Counted from the stretch's first letter, positions 1 to 12,254 are shown. The stretch is DNA of 64,000 bases from Corbicula japonica (GCA_038501625.1 JAZAYU010000003.1:3413001-3477000); one strand, 5' to 3'. Numbers and translations: made by a program. Notes: generated from the sequence alone by a model not told the origin.

Positions 1-69
1 GATACTTGTTATTTTTGCTTAATATATAAAAAACAGGTATAATTACTAAACATAGCAGAAAGTATCATG

Positions 70-235
70 GTAATGATTAGCCAGCATATTTGTGCCATCA
101 GATCAGGATCTGCACTTGTCGCATCTTTGTTAAAAAGTGAAACCTGTAAAGCCTGATAAGACGGATTTGCTGGCTTATCTGAACCTACACAATTTGCCCA
201 TGTGATAAAGGCATATATATGGAGTATTGTGTTAA
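70..235. repeat. Family B palindromic MITE, degraded copy
   Basis: Two diverged inverted arms carry the family hallmarks (a gatcaggatctgcact arm, then a cttatctgaacctacac arm). It ends in the usual ggcatatatatgga-type tail and TTAA at 232-235. The left end is not clear. Confidence 0.6.
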
Positions 236-1192
236 AGCTGCAAAGGAAGTCTACTTTCACAGGTGATAATAGACATTGTAATAAAACAGATTTTGTTTTT
301 TTACTTCATTTGGGATCATGTGAACATAGATATGCAGACAGATTGCAGAAATTTTATTTTTTTCAAAAGGGGACACTAAAGTATCATGTAAACCATTTTC
401 TTGCTGAACAAAGCGAGGGTATCATGCAAGACTGTCGTAACTACATTGAAATAAAGAAGGAGTTATGACAGTCTTGCATGCGACCCTCAAAAGATTAACT
501 CGTAATGCAGAAAATAGAATATAATTATTGATACATTATTTTGATCCAGCCACAGCTACTGTTTTAACACTGCTATTATTTTTAATTTGTATCTTTACAA
601 ACTTCACTACTGGGGGCATATGTGTTTTCCGAACACAGCTTCTTTTTCTTGCAAGAAATCATCAGAACCTTTCAATATCCTAGGCAATCCTAGAGACGTG
701 AACAAAAAGTAAAAGTAAGATGTGTTTAAAAATGTTTTCTAATTGACTGTAATGCAAATCTCAGAAGATGAAAGCTTAATTGGCTTGTAATCATCCCAGT
801 AAATGTTTGTCATGAAGCTTGGGAGTTACCGGCCGCTGTAAAGCAAATAAAAAAATTATTTGTACTATTTTCATAAAGTATTCAAAGATAATACCTCATA
901 GTTTTGTATCTTATAAAACTGAGTGTGGCTTATAACTCAAACAGTAATTGTGGTATTACACTGCAACTTGAAGTCATCTATTTTTCATAAATTATAAAAA
1001 AGGCCAGCATTTCAACTTTTAGCAAGCAGGTGATATGTCTTCCACAGGACACCATCTTCTAGCTTGTAAATGAACTCCTACAAAAGAGCACCTCGGAAGA
1101 AAAACAGTGCCAATAGATTTACTTTTAGTTAGTGTTGTGCACTTGTCAATGATGAATGGGACAAACATACACATGAGTGTTCCTGTTTTCAG
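236..1192. other. No gene seen; intron or flank of the partial gene downstream
   Basis: AT-rich sequence with no recognisable coding exon or repeat. A short inverted pair (atcatgcaagactgtcg near 421 and cgacagtcttgcatgc-like near 466) is the only structure noted. If the exon at 1193 is real, this stretch is probably its upstream intron. Confidence 0.4.
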
Positions 1193-2375
1193 CTTCCTGA
1201 CAAAGATTGGTTTGATAAAACCAGCCGCTGCTGTCCCCAACTGTAAGGAAGTTCCCGTGGCAGGAAGTGCACGTAACTGTACAGATGAAGCAGGATCCAG
1301 GTTAGGACAGGCGGGATCGGATGTTCAGGGCAACGGACCAACTGAAGATAACCCTGATATCTCATCTAACAAACTGGAGGAGTTGAGGTAAATGTAAAAA
1401 GCAACCCAATCAAATACTGACTATTGATGATGTCATTTATCCAAGCAGTTTTAGCAGTTTTAGTTCAATAAAACTCGAATTAGCTGGAAAATTTTGGCAC
1501 TATCAACCTATTTGTTGAATAGATCTGATGAGGCAATGGTTGAACTTGGCTTCAAACAAAATCAGCTTTGAAACCTCTGGATAAAATTTGGCCAAATATA
1601 GCCAGAGCTGAAAGTTATAAAACTGAGTTTGGAAACCAGTGTCAAATCTCAAGCATCTGATTGGCTGAGATGGCAACCAGTAGCCACATTAGCCAATCAG
1701 ATGCTCGAGATTTGAGACTGGTTTCCATGCTCAGATTTTTTTTTACCTTGGGCACAGACGTATACTGGTATAAACCTCTTACTGAGCTATTGAAGTCGTG
1801 ACCATACAGTCAAAAGTTCCCAGTTCACATAGCTTATAACAGCAACATCTTTAAAATGATCACTAAAACCACCAGATAGATTTCAAAAATAATTCTATGT
1901 TTATCATGCCTAAGAAGGCCGTCGTAGGGGTAGAAGCTCCAGGAAAGATATTATGGCTTGTTTTGTTCAGAAAATGTTTAAGTTTCATGCAAAGAAGTGG
2001 CTTTTACTATTCAGAAACAAAACTCCATTTGGTAAGCTGACCTAGAATAAATGAAGATTTGTACAAAACCAATCTAAAACTCTTTATGCAAAACATAAAA
2101 CTTATGACAATCTTGCAGTTTTGTGATTTTTGTTCACAGTAAATTATTAAAATACCATCAAGTATGAATATTTTACTCTTGTAATTGTCAATAAATGATG
2201 CTGCTTTTTATACTCCAAATCATTTATCATGACTTGAAGTAGTGTTAGTTGTATCTTGGTGAAGCATTACAGATGAATGTGTTTGTTTCTTTGCAGAAAA
2301 GAAGCGAGTGAAGCTTTAGAGGCGTATGATTCAGCAATGAAAACCGGTGCCAATGTTCAGAATGGTCCCGTTTGA
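1193..2375 (+). CDS. Last two coding exons of an unrecognised gene
   Basis: Exon 1193-1387 follows a good acceptor (tgttttcag) and ends at a gag|gtaaat donor. Exon 2297-2375 follows tttctttgcag and ends with TGA at 2373-2375. Joining them keeps one frame: the first exon ends with AG and the second supplies A, giving an arginine. The joined peptide is about 91 residues. It runs through KIGLIKPAAAVPNCKE, a Gly/Asn/Asp-rich middle, then a short helical stretch NKLEELRKEASEALEAYDSA, and ends in NVQNGPV. Upstream exons lie outside the window or were not found. I do not recognise the protein. The intron (1388-2296) contains a family A hairpin. The next frame of the first exon stops after 17 codons, so the chosen frame rests on the clean junction with the second exon. 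Confidence 0.5.
1611..1753. repeat. Family A hairpin MITE
   Basis: An aaagttataaaactgag arm is followed by its reverse complement, meeting at a tggcaaccagtagcca centre and ending in ttaccttgggcacag. It lies in the intron of the partial gene. Confidence 0.85.
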
Positions 2376-4789
2376 CACTGAGCTCAGTGGACGGTCTGTG
2401 TAAACCAAGGTTCCTGTAACAACTCTGTGATTACACGGCAGCTGTGTAAATAGACTGTCGATGACGTGTTAACAGTAACCCCGACCCTGTTCCACTGGGG
2501 AACAGAGGCTACCTTGAAAAGTTTCTTTTTAAGGTTTTTTAAAATAACAAGGGACTAAAAATTGGAAAATTTTTACATGCATAGCCTTAAAACATTACAA
2601 GGCTTGTGTTATATGTGTTACTAAATATAGATATTCATGCTGTGATGAAATAACAGATTTCTTATAAATGTTCCCTTTTAAATCAATGAGTGTAGTGTAG
2701 TTTAATCTGTAAATTAATCCATTCATGAAACACACAACAAGATCAGTGCCGGATAGAAAGAATTTAAGAATGTCGTAACTTGTGACTTTGTGGCAAGTAA
2801 GCAGTGATACGTGTTTGTTCAGACTATAGTTGAATAGCTCAATTTGATATTGGTCATTTGCATAAAATGCGGGTTGAAATTCTAATCAGTTCATGAATTG
2901 TGTGAATGGATGTATGTAGGGAACTAAAAAAAGCTATGATGATTGTCCCAATGCTTTGAAGATTGCACAAGTTATATTGAAACTTCACAGGGGCAACAAT
3001 CATGTCGTAGCTGGTAGTAACCCCTTTTAAACCTTACCAAGGAATAATTTGCAAATAAATGCTTTTATTTGCATTCATTGTTAAGGAATAAATGAACTGG
3101 GTGCTAAGATGGTACACACCATAGCAACTGATAGGGACCCTTTCGGTATGTTGGGGCCCGATGGTAGGTAAGGGTTAAACATGATGGTGACATATGAGAG
3201 GTGAATTCCTGCAATGTGTTTTAAGGAAAGACTTAATAATATGGTGCTTCTTGTGGCCAAATTATCACTATTATGTCATATCCCTGACTGCACTGGCCAT
3301 TCTGTAAGCCTGTGATTTCCGATCAGTTCAGAATATAGTATTTCTTAACACTTGTTCTTAGTATGCATTTGGTGTTACTGTAAAGTATTAGCATATTGGT
3401 GTGTAAGTGAAAAATCCTCGTTGATCTCCAGATATCATGCAAATATTTGTTGTGTGCATTTGTATGACTTGACAATTTGTCTGAGCACTTCCTTACTGAG
3501 TAACTATACTTGTGAGGAATGGCTAGTGATACTATTTTTGGGCCAAAATGATAAAGTTTGGAAACCTAGTTTCAGTTCTCGGTAATCTGACTGGTTGAAA
3601 TTGAGCAGTCTCAGAAATGACTTTTGGCAGGCTTGACATCGAGACTTGTTTCCCAATGTCAATACTATGGTTTTGGTGATCCTTAAACTTTTGCCTCTTA
3701 AAAAATTCAAAACATAGAGCAGTAGAAGCAAACAAATGTTGCTGTGTTTAAGTATATCTGGAGACAGTTCTATTACAATACACTGCTGACAGGTGTTAAG
3801 CAAAGACTGTCATTGTCTTTTGTCCTCTTCAGTGTCTATAGTGTGGAAGTTGTCAGGGACTTTCAGAGACCAGTCTCAGTTGAGGACTGGTTCCTTAACT
3901 GCCCCATAAGTCATATTGTTATAGCAAATAGCTTGCCAGACCATAGCACTACTGTATTCTTATTTGTTTGGGTTTGCAGAATGTTATAAAGGAAACAACT
4001 CCTTTGAATTTTCTGTACAAATAAAGTTTAGGACCTATGCTTGATAATCAGTCAAAATGTGTAGTTTGAACATAACTTTTTTTGAATGTTGTCAATGAGT
4101 GACACGTATCTTCATATGGTGTATAAATGTGAACACTGTTATCTTACCTTACCCATTCCCCAATCACGATGTACTTCTTAATTGTTCAACCTTTGAAGTA
4201 CTTTCACATATTTATTAGATCATTATTGTGCTATTCTCTTCACTTCCCACAGATAAAATTTGTCTTGTGTGTGCATTAATAATTTTCGTAATTTCTATCT
4301 TCATAAGTAATTCCTGTGGACAGCCCTTGGAAAACATAATATAAAAGTAACTGTTGTAAGCTGATACTTCTCAATCATGGCATTTAACGTTAGTCATTAA
4401 GAAGGCTAAATATGGGTTAAAACTAGCATGGGAAGCTATTCTTGCCTCTTCCAGTAAGGATGAAACTTGACTGGATGGATATAGAGGAAGTTCCCCATGA
4501 ATCCTGGTGTGAGGACCGATCAAGCCAAATAAATTAATGATAGAACTTGATCTGTTGTTACACTATGATGTTTGTTTCATTCATTCTTGGCCTTATCTTT
4601 ATGATTCATGTCAGTTAAACAAATAACCTGGCCAGTGGTCAGGCTCATATTGTTGATACCCGGCTTTGTTCTTTGACTTGACCTTGCAAACTTGATTTAA
4701 CATTAGACCTAGGCAACAAAATATTGATTGAGAGATTTAATAATGCAGGATTTGCCCTAATTTATCCTGTGTCCTTTAACCCTGTGTCC
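2376..4789. other. Probable 3' UTR then intergenic; no gene seen
   Basis: Begins as the 3' UTR of the gene ending at 2375. AATAAA hexamers occur near 3054 and 4020, but I cannot say which is used. No exon-like frame or known repeat was recognised. Confidence 0.4.
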
Positions 4790-5006
4790 TTTTAATTTCA
4801 TAGATGTGACATATCTCATGAGCATACACTGCATCTAGATTATCCAGAACATCCATGCCTATCTAATCTGAATCTACACTAAGATTCATTAGGTTATTTC
4901 TGACCAAGAGGCAAATGATATAGATCAAGATTATATGGCAAAGATGTGCTATCTAATCCAGATCTTCACCAGTCGCCCATCAGGATAAAAGCCAAATCCT
5001 TTAAAA
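4790..5006. repeat. Family B palindromic MITE, old copy
   Basis: Has the usual order of arm (catctagattatccagaacatccatgcc), spacer (gattcattaggttatttctgaccaagaggc) and reverse arm ending in cagtcgccca. Both ends are worn. Confidence 0.6.
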
Positions 5007-5830
5007 TAATAAAATTATTCACATCTTTTCTTGTTTAGGTCAGTTTTTACATTGTTCATTGTTTACATATTCCACCAACTACTTCTTTTTCCACCAGTTA
5101 TATCTTCATGATATTTGTTTCCTGAAAATCATTTGGGCTTAATTAGGAACAATCCATTTGTTGATGGAATGATATGCTGTTTTCTATGAATCTTTCTATG
5201 AAGTTTTCATTAGAACATAATGTTCTAAACCTGGACATTCCTAGTATGCATGTTCACATGCTGGTTATTTCTCCCCTAAATTGACTTATGAGAAACATCT
5301 CCTAGATTTCAAGAGAGTTGTTGCCTATACTGTTACTTATTCCATAGACAAATGTGATCATAAAAAGTTTCCATGTGTTCTAGAGTGAAAGGATTAACAG
5401 GTTGTTGCATAATCATTGACATATCCCCACAAGTCAACACTTATTTGCCATGTTGTTCTGTTATAACCTGTTGTTTTTCCTTTTTGTTACCAAAGATTTT
5501 TTTAACAAAAGATGTAAATATAATTTGGTAACAAGAAGTAATAATTTGTTATTGTATGACATTTGTTTAACTTTAACATACGGTGAAAAATGTCTAATGT
5601 GGCAAGTTTTCAGTTTTAACGCATGAGAGCAAAGTTGTATTTATTTCTAAACTGTAAATAGATAGTATTTTATGTGCAAATCAAACAGAGCTGTAATATA
5701 AGAGTGTTATTTTGTCTCTTCGATCATAGATTTCCACATAATCTACCTGTATCATGAAAACAAACTAAATGAAATAATAAAATTATGATGCAGAACTGAC
5801 TTTGTTTTTTACCTACAAAATGCTGCCATC
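5007..5830. other. AT-rich intergenic stretch, nothing recognised
   Basis: No open frame of interest, no inverted or tandem repeat seen on reading. Confidence 0.4.
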
Positions 5831-5835
5831 TCCTA

Positions 5836-6480
5836 TTTGCCATAAATTTGTTTTATCCCCCACTGCATAGGGGCAGGGGAATAAAGGAAAATTCTTGATG
5901 CTTTCGTCTGTCCATGTTTATGTCCATTATAAAACTTCTTCACCCATTGAAGAAATTTCATAAAACTGCGATTAATGTTCACCCCATCAAAACAATGTGC
6001 AGAACCTATGGTGCTTAAAAGCGCCATGTATATTCTGTCTGCTCATGAACTAATAAACACCTGGAAGGAATTTCAGGAAACGGATTAAATGTTCACCTGT
6101 GCAGAACCTATGTGTCAACCTGGTCAACCAGAGGTGTTTAAAGGTTTGAGCCACGTGTTTCGTGTCCATTCAACACCTAAACCCCTGCAGAATCAAATTT
6201 GCATCGAATACCTCATTAAGGCGATGTGCACAACCTGTATCAATTGCACTGGCTCAATGCTACACCTGGTGGTCAAATGTTTGACCCATATATTTCCCGT
6301 CACTCCGTAACTTATAAACTGCCGGAAGGAATTTTATGAAACTTGGATCAAATGTTCACCTCATGTAGACGATGTGCAGAACCTAAGTTGCAACCGTGCT
6401 AAACCCCTGGAAGGAGTTTTATGAAGCTGGTCAGATTTTCACATTGAGAAAATATGCAGAGCCTATACTACTCAAAATTT
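5836..6480. repeat. Degenerate repeat block with recurring gtgcagaacctatg
   Basis: The phrase gtgcagaacctat and variants recurs near 5996, 6098, 6226, 6370 and 6452, each time near tttcatgaaactt- or gttcacc-like text. It looks like a decayed tandem or dispersed repeat. Small open frames here are not credible genes. Confidence 0.5.
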
Positions 6481-6929
6481 GATAGGGATCTCTCCGTTTT
6501 GTGACGAATTATTGTTCCTACCAAGTTTCGACAGCTGTTCCGCTTCAGCAGTTAGTTGACTCATTCCTTCTTTGGCACAAAGCTGATGTCAAATAAACAA
6601 ATTTTCAGAATCACAGCAAATATTTAATCGTTTCAACCTTATGTAATGAATAAGCACAATCGTTTAAGTGATCCTTACCAAATTTTGAGTAGACTATGTT
6701 TCATCTGTGCTTGCTCAAGGTCACGGGAGATTGATGTGGAAGTTGAAGGTTTCAGCGACATTTTCAATATTACTTTCAGCAGAAAGCCAAAGAAGGGATG
6801 GTACTTATGTAAAATCACTGTAAAATTTATGTGTTCTTTCCCTTGATTTTTTTCTGTCGCCTGCGATAGCAGGTAGACACAAAGGGTTCCTATTGTCCGG
6901 CGGTGTCGCCGGCGTCGTCCAGTAGTACC
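6481..6929. other. No gene seen; GC-richer leader of the 160 bp array
   Basis: Holds a 66-codon open frame I could not match to anything. A short GC-rich piece (ctgtcgcctgcgatagcagg, gtgtcgccggcgtcgtcc near 6855-6920) leads into the tandem array. Confidence 0.4.
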
Positions 6930-7720
6930 CCGGCTTAACGTTAAACTTAATGTTGCCTATAACTCTGGAAGTAATTGTCCTACTCACTTCATACTTGGAA
7001 TATATCAACAGCATGAACAAACCAATCCGTGAAACCAAGAATGATAACTCCTGTTTCACTATTTTTTTAGTTATGCCCCTTTCAAATGCAACTTTAACGT
7101 GAAACTTACTGTTGCCTATAACTCTAAAAGTAATTGTCCTTCTCACTTCATACTTGGAATATATCATCAGCATGAACAAAGCAATCCGTGACAACAAGAA
7201 TGAGAACTCATGTTTCACTATTTTTTGAGTTGTTCCCCTTTCAAATGCAACTTTAACGTGAAACTTTTATGTTGCCTATAACTTTGAAAGTACTTGTCCT
7301 ATTCATTTAATACTTAGAATATATCATCTTCATGAACAACGTCATCGGTGACGAGAAGAATGATTACTATAGTTTCAAAATTTTGGTGAGTTAAGACACT
7401 TGCAAATGCAACTTTAACATGAAACTTATTGTTGCCTATAACTTTGAAAGTACGTGTCCTATTCATTTGATACTTAGAATATATCATCTTCATGAACAAC
7501 GTCATCGGTGACAAGAAGAATGATTACTATAGTTTCAAAATTTTGGTGAGTTAAGATACTTGCAAATGCAACTTTAACATGAAACTTATTGTTGCCTATA
7601 ATTTTGAAAGTACTTGTCCTATTCACTTAAATACTTGACGTGGTACACATCATCTTCATGAACAACGCCATTTGTGACAACAAGAATGATAACTCCTGTT
7701 TAACTAGTTTTTTAGTTATG
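6930..7720. repeat. 160 bp tandem repeat, five copies
   Basis: The phrase gttgcctata recurs at 6952, 7111, 7271, 7431 and 7591, a spacing of 159-160 bp. Each unit carries caactttaacgtgaaact, gtaattgtcctactcactt and a catgaacaa..gtgacaacaagaatga segment. It lies directly 3' of the sulfatase gene. Confidence 0.85.
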
Positions 7721-8005
7721 CCCCGTTGCTCAGAAAATTTTGGTTGTATACTGGATAAGGTGTCCGCGTGCACATGTCAACAACATGTATGGCCTTTTTA
7801 TATCATCGGGTCACGTTCGTGCAAGCCATTTATTAAAGTTACAACTTAAAAAGTCGATGACGTGTACATATTAAGAAAAAAGTAAGATTTTAATTTTAAA
7901 ATGGATCGGCCAGTTTGATGGCATTTCGAAACAAAATCAACCGAACGTACTTTATTAATCATTGAATCATTTGTGCGGCTTATTTCATCCATTTCATAGA
8001 ATAAA
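7721..8005 (-). other. 3' flank of the sulfatase gene
   Basis: Short non-coding stretch between the 160 bp array and the sulfatase stop codon. Its one notable feature is the polyadenylation signal at 7951-7956. Confidence 0.4.
7951..7956 (-). promoter_or_regulatory. Polyadenylation signal AATAAA of the sulfatase gene
   Basis: Reads AATAAA on the minus strand, 50 bp after the stop codon at 8006, the expected place for a short 3' UTR. Confidence 0.5.
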
Positions 8006-9532
8006 CTAACCAACTATGGCGGGTCCGTGCGTCGGACTTGCGGCCCTCCATCCGGCATGTAGTTGTTGTTGTAGTTGTCTGGCGATATCAGCATATGCAT
8101 GATAGTGAGCGCGGTTAATATTCTCGTCAGGGTCTTTACTGTGATCGTATAACTCGACGCCATGAAGCTTTGTCCAGTTAGGTGTAAATGTAGTCATCGA
8201 AAATTCGGGCCATTCTGTATAGCGGTATTTGTCGGTACGTATGGTATACCCCATTATTGATTGATGGTGTAGGGTACGTGGATACTGCGAGAATGCGGCG
8301 TCTTTCCAGGGTCTGGTGGGATTGGATACTAATGGCATGAGGCTCTCTCCCTCTGTGCATGTTGCGACATGTCTTGAATTTTCTGGACACTGCGAAACTT
8401 TCGGAAGGCCGGAAGCTTCTACTAGCGTTGGGAAAAGATCAACAAATTCAGCTAGACGTTCAGTTTTAATTCCGGCGTCTGTAACACCAGGGATATGAAC
8501 CATTAATGGCGCATGCGTAGCAAGTTCAAAGTTTGTGTGTTTGCACCAAAGACCATGTTCTCCAAGCTGCCATCCATGATCACCTAACAAAGATATGATG
8601 GTATTATTACCGAGTCCTAAACGATTAAGTTCGTCAATGACCTTTCCGACCATTGCATCAACGTAGCTAACGGCAGTGAAATACGCCTTCCTTAGGTCAA
8701 GCACTGTTGAATCTTGTAAAGTTGTGTTGATGTCCCCGGATGCATGCAGTTTGCTAATATCACTGTAAGCTCTTAACTCTGAATAATGAGACCAGGCCAC
8801 GTCCGGCATATGTGCGGGTGCATAGGGATTGGTAGGTAGTTTGATCGAACTTTGCGAGTAATGTTTTTCAAAAGACGCCGGTGAAATAAACGGTAAGTGA
8901 GGTCTAATAAACCCTACTCCAATAAAGAATGGTTTGTGCTGATATTTTCCGCCTGCAGCAAAGTCCCGTAGCGTATGTATGGCATGTTGTGCAATATCCT
9001 GGTCAACTAATGGATGGCTGTTTAACTGGTCATCCGGTACAAAATGCCAGCTACTATTATCACCTTCCCAACGGGATTCATGTGGCCGATAGAACGGGAG
9101 TGACCATGATATCGGGTCGTCGTGTCCACTAGCTTTTCCATGATGAAATATCTTTCCCATTCCAACGGACATGTGTCCATGATTCTTGAAGTATTGTGGA
9201 AGGGTTGTAAAGTTGCCGGCGACGTCTCTGAAGTACGTCTCGAGGTCGTACACTCTAGTTGTATCTGGGCGTCGACCTGTCAAGAAGGACGTGCGGCTCG
9301 GCGAGCAGACGGCTTGCTGCACATATGCCCTCTTCAGCAGTAAACTTCTCTTTGCAAGTGCGTCAATATTCGGAGAATAAATAGGTGGATCGGCCGCCGA
9401 CGGGAAGTCTTCGCCTTGGTAACATCCGAGATCAGGTCTCAAGTCATCTATAGTGATGAAAAGAACATTTTTACTGTATATCCCAGCAATGAAAGAGAGG
9501 AAAATCCAGACAGTTTTGAAACACATTAGCAT
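8006..9532 (-). CDS. Iduronate-2-sulfatase-like sulfatase, intronless
   Basis: 508-residue secreted or lysosomal sulfatase of the alkaline-phosphatase-like fold. By family, it would remove 2-sulfate from iduronate in heparan or dermatan sulfate. Residues 1-20 form a hydrophobic signal peptide. DD at 29-30 are calcium ligands. CSPSR at 76-80 is the site where the cysteine becomes formylglycine, followed by TSFLTGRRPDTTRVYDL, a pattern of the iduronate-2-sulfatase branch. GDHGWQLGEHG at 317-327 and KHTNFE at 331-336 supply further metal and catalytic positions. The C-terminal ELYDHSKDPDENIN segment also fits that branch. Human IDS is about 550 residues, so this copy is full length apart from the pro-region. 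The frame is uninterrupted, whereas vertebrate IDS has several introns, so a retrocopy or an old intron-poor lineage is possible. Enzymatic specificity is inferred. A second ATG lies two codons in. Confidence 0.93.
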   Translation of the reverse strand: MLMCFKTVWIFLSFIAGIYSKNVLFITIDDLRPDLGCYQGEDFPSAADPPIYSPNIDALAKRSLLLKRAYVQQAVCSPSRTSFLTGRRPDTTRVYDLETYFRDVAGNFTTLPQYFKNHGHMSVGMGKIFHHGKASGHDDPISWSLPFYRPHESRWEGDNSSWHFVPDDQLNSHPLVDQDIAQHAIHTLRDFAAGGKYQHKPFFIGVGFIRPHLPFISPASFEKHYSQSSIKLPTNPYAPAHMPDVAWSHYSELRAYSDISKLHASGDINTTLQDSTVLDLRKAYFTAVSYVDAMVGKVIDELNRLGLGNNTIISLLGDHGWQLGEHGLWCKHTNFELATHAPLMVHIPGVTDAGIKTERLAEFVDLFPTLVEASGLPKVSQCPENSRHVATCTEGESLMPLVSNPTRPWKDAAFSQYPRTLHHQSIMGYTIRTDKYRYTEWPEFSMTTFTPNWTKLHGVELYDHSKDPDENINRAHYHAYADIARQLQQQLHAGWRAASPTHGPAIVG

Positions 9533-9585
9533 TTGTGTGAACTACTGTTACAGTTTTGAAGTACAGTAAATGAAAGATAAGAATC

Positions 9586-9593
9586 TTATTTAA
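9586..9593 (-). promoter_or_regulatory. Possible TATA-like element of the sulfatase gene
   Basis: Minus-strand TTAAATAA lies about 55-60 bp upstream of the start codon at 9532. It is only suggestive in such AT-rich DNA. Confidence 0.2.
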
Positions 9594-9648
9594 GGCACTT
9601 GGCCTGTTGAGAGCAGTTTGTACTTGACAAATCATGAAGTACATTCAT

Positions 9649-10092
9649 CACGGTATGTACCCAGATAATGAGAATCGCTGATAATGATAGATTGTGAGAA
9701 TAATGATAGATCGCCAGGTCGGAGGAAACACCATGGAGAGGTTAGTTATTGTATGAATTTCATGTTATTGTGATCTAATACTTATCTTTTGCGATAGATA
9801 ACAATCAAGCGATGTCCTAGCCTTCCTCTCATACCCATACATTTGGAATCGGCCTTCAGATAAAGTAAAACAAAGGAAAATGATCAAGCAACATTCCAGA
9901 TTTCTTCAAAAACTACGTATTATGCCCATTTAAAATAAATTTAAACATGTTTTTTGTAAACGACACTGCTGTTATCAAAGCCCAAACATCGACAATCAAT
10001 ATGCCACCCAGCTTCAGCCCGTATTATGAGTATATTCCTTAACAAACATCTTTTTTCTGAGGCACCTGAAGCAAATTGGATAATGGGGATTC
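9649..10092 (+). repeat. Left terminal inverted repeat of the foldback element
   Basis: 444 bp, matching 11811-12254 in reverse complement with scattered substitutions and roughly even lengths. Confidence 0.88.
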
Positions 10093-11810
10093 GCCTAGAA
10101 AAAGTGAATGGATAATGTAAATTCTTGACTGAATAATGGTATAGTTTCCCTTATTTCAACCTTAATACTATTTATTCTATTCTTTTTTGCATGTTCCATC
10201 TCTTTCCGCAAACTGCTATCTTTATGAAACAATACCACCAGCTCTAGTGACAAGATAAATGACCAATTTATCTTAATGATCTCCCGAAATAGCATAATTT
10301 CTTTCTGTCCCGAAGGCATCAACTAAGAACTAACCCAAAGCCTTTTAATACCCGGGTTAAGCGAATCTGTATTTTTTGGTGATAAATACATTAGTTAATT
10401 ACTGTAACTTTTATGGTCTAAGATACGTATTCACGTAAGGGAGCCAACCGTTATGCATAAGAACGCTTTTGAGAGTGGCGTCCTTTGCCAGTTGGGTAGT
10501 TACTGTTAAAAAACTGTATGAATTAAGTAGCATGATTTAGTTGTGGTTTATATTATTTGTGCCAATATGCAAAACTTAGGCCAATAATTGACTGAAAAAG
10601 AGCGAATTTCGCAGAAATTTTAGTCTAATAAGTACATGTCATGATCTGGTGCGAGAGAAATTTATTTGAGTAACGCTTAACAAGTTTGGATTTAAATGAA
10701 AATTTACTCCTACCCGGTTATTTGAATATTGTGTTAGAAGATACTAAACATCAAAGTGCTGTTTAAGTTTAAATGCATCGTCAGAGTTAGCTAGTAGATA
10801 AAACAGATAGCCAATATCAGGAATATCAATAATAGGCAGGATATTTATAATCTGATTTTATGTTTAAAAATCAAATATATTTCATAACATTAATTATTTT
10901 TCATAATGTTCGTCCCCTTTCCAATATTGAAGAGATCTCAGTAAGGTCATTCAGCATAGTGTTTTTTTAATATAAAGGTTTGAATAGTCAAACAATGATA
11001 TGCTTTTCTCAGCGTTGCGCAATTTATACAACGTTCCTTCCGTTTAATGAAATATGCCATGTGATTGTAGCGTTTGAACTTTATTAAGTAACAACTATTC
11101 AATCGTACATTTACATCGGAAATGTCTTTCCTGCTCACGTAAGTTTGTTTGATAATATTTTGTATTAATTTGTGCTTTTATAAGCATTCGTTTGCATTAA
11201 ACGCACAGTATCCACACATAGTATTGTGCTTCATACCGATGTGTTTTGTGTCCATTCAATAACCTTATATGGTCGGAGCTCTAACCATCACTTGGATACA
11301 CACTGAAACTAATTTAATGACATAAACATTGCGTTTTCTATACTTTTCGTCTCTGAAGATAATAACTCGAACAACAAATGTTGGCACCGACAAAGACAAT
11401 ACATTTATCATGGTTTTGTGACAGATACGTGAATAGTTGAAACGTTGTTTTTCGATCACCTGAACTAATTGTACATTTCTTTATTGTTGCATCGTTGTTT
11501 CGTGTTCTCGCCGAAGATGTCGACAGTGACAGTGCTAAACAACGTTGGCCTCGACGGAACACTGTACAATACGATTTGTCATTGTAACGTTTTAATTAAA
11601 TTTTGATTTTAAAGCTACGACCAAAAACGTCATAAATACAATGAAAAGATGCATATGTTTTGTAATGATCACAGTGGATAGCAAAAAAGGACTATATACA
11701 AGAGTTATTAAAATAAAATAATTTTATCTGAACATTTCAATTAGGAGAAACACTAAAACTCCACCATTATCCATTTCATGAATATTTGAATTTCCCATTA
11801 TCAACCGAGG
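10093..11810. other. Interior of the foldback element, no gene seen
   Basis: AT-rich with only small open frames on either strand. None carries a DDE, zinc-finger or other recognisable motif. Confidence 0.5.
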
Positions 11811-12254
11811 GAATCCCCATTATCCAATTTGCCTCAGGTGCCTCAGAAAAAAGATGTTTGTTAAGGAATATACTCATAATACGGGCTGAAGCTGGGTGGC
11901 ATATTGATTGTCGATGTTTGGGCTTTGATAACAGCAGTGTCGTTTACAAAAAAAATGTTTAAATTTATTTTAAATTGGCATAATACGTAGTTTTTGTAGA
12001 AATCTGGAATGTTGCGTGATCATTTTCCTATGTTTTATTTTATCTGACGGCCGATTCCAAATGTATGGGTATGAGAGGAAGGCTAGGATATCGCTTGATT
12101 GTTATCTATCGCAAAAGATAAGTATTAGATCACAATAACATGAAATTCATACAATAACTAACCTCTCCATGGTGTTTCCTCCGACCTGGCGATCTATCAT
12201 TATTCTCACAATCTATCATTATCCGCGATTCTCATTATCTGGGTACATACCGTG
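11811..12254 (-). repeat. Right terminal inverted repeat of the foldback element
   Basis: Reverse complement of 9649-10092. TTCAT follows directly outside. Confidence 0.88.

Larger units (their letters stand above)
9649..12254. mobile_element. 2.6 kb non-autonomous foldback DNA transposon
   Basis: The left end starts CACGGTATGTACCCAG and the right end is its reverse complement. The two terminal inverted repeats (9649-10092 and 11811-12254) are 444 bp each and nearly identical. TTCAT is repeated immediately outside both ends (9644-9648 and 12255-12259), a 5 bp target duplication. The 1.7 kb interior has no transposase frame, only small open frames, and repeats ggataatg-like words near the inner TIR edges. 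It sits 116 bp upstream of the sulfatase start codon. Superfamily is unknown; CAC-type ends with 5 bp duplications are seen in Transib/RAG-like and some other groups. Confidence 0.85.

Noticed and set aside
1107..1192. Upstream extension of the partial gene's first exon to an ATG at 1107
   Set aside because: The segment reads as intron leading to a good acceptor at 1192; the extension is not needed and looks random.
6646..6846. 66-codon frame with VEVEGFSDIFNITFSRKPKK
   Set aside because: No splice context, no similarity I recognise, next to a repeat array.
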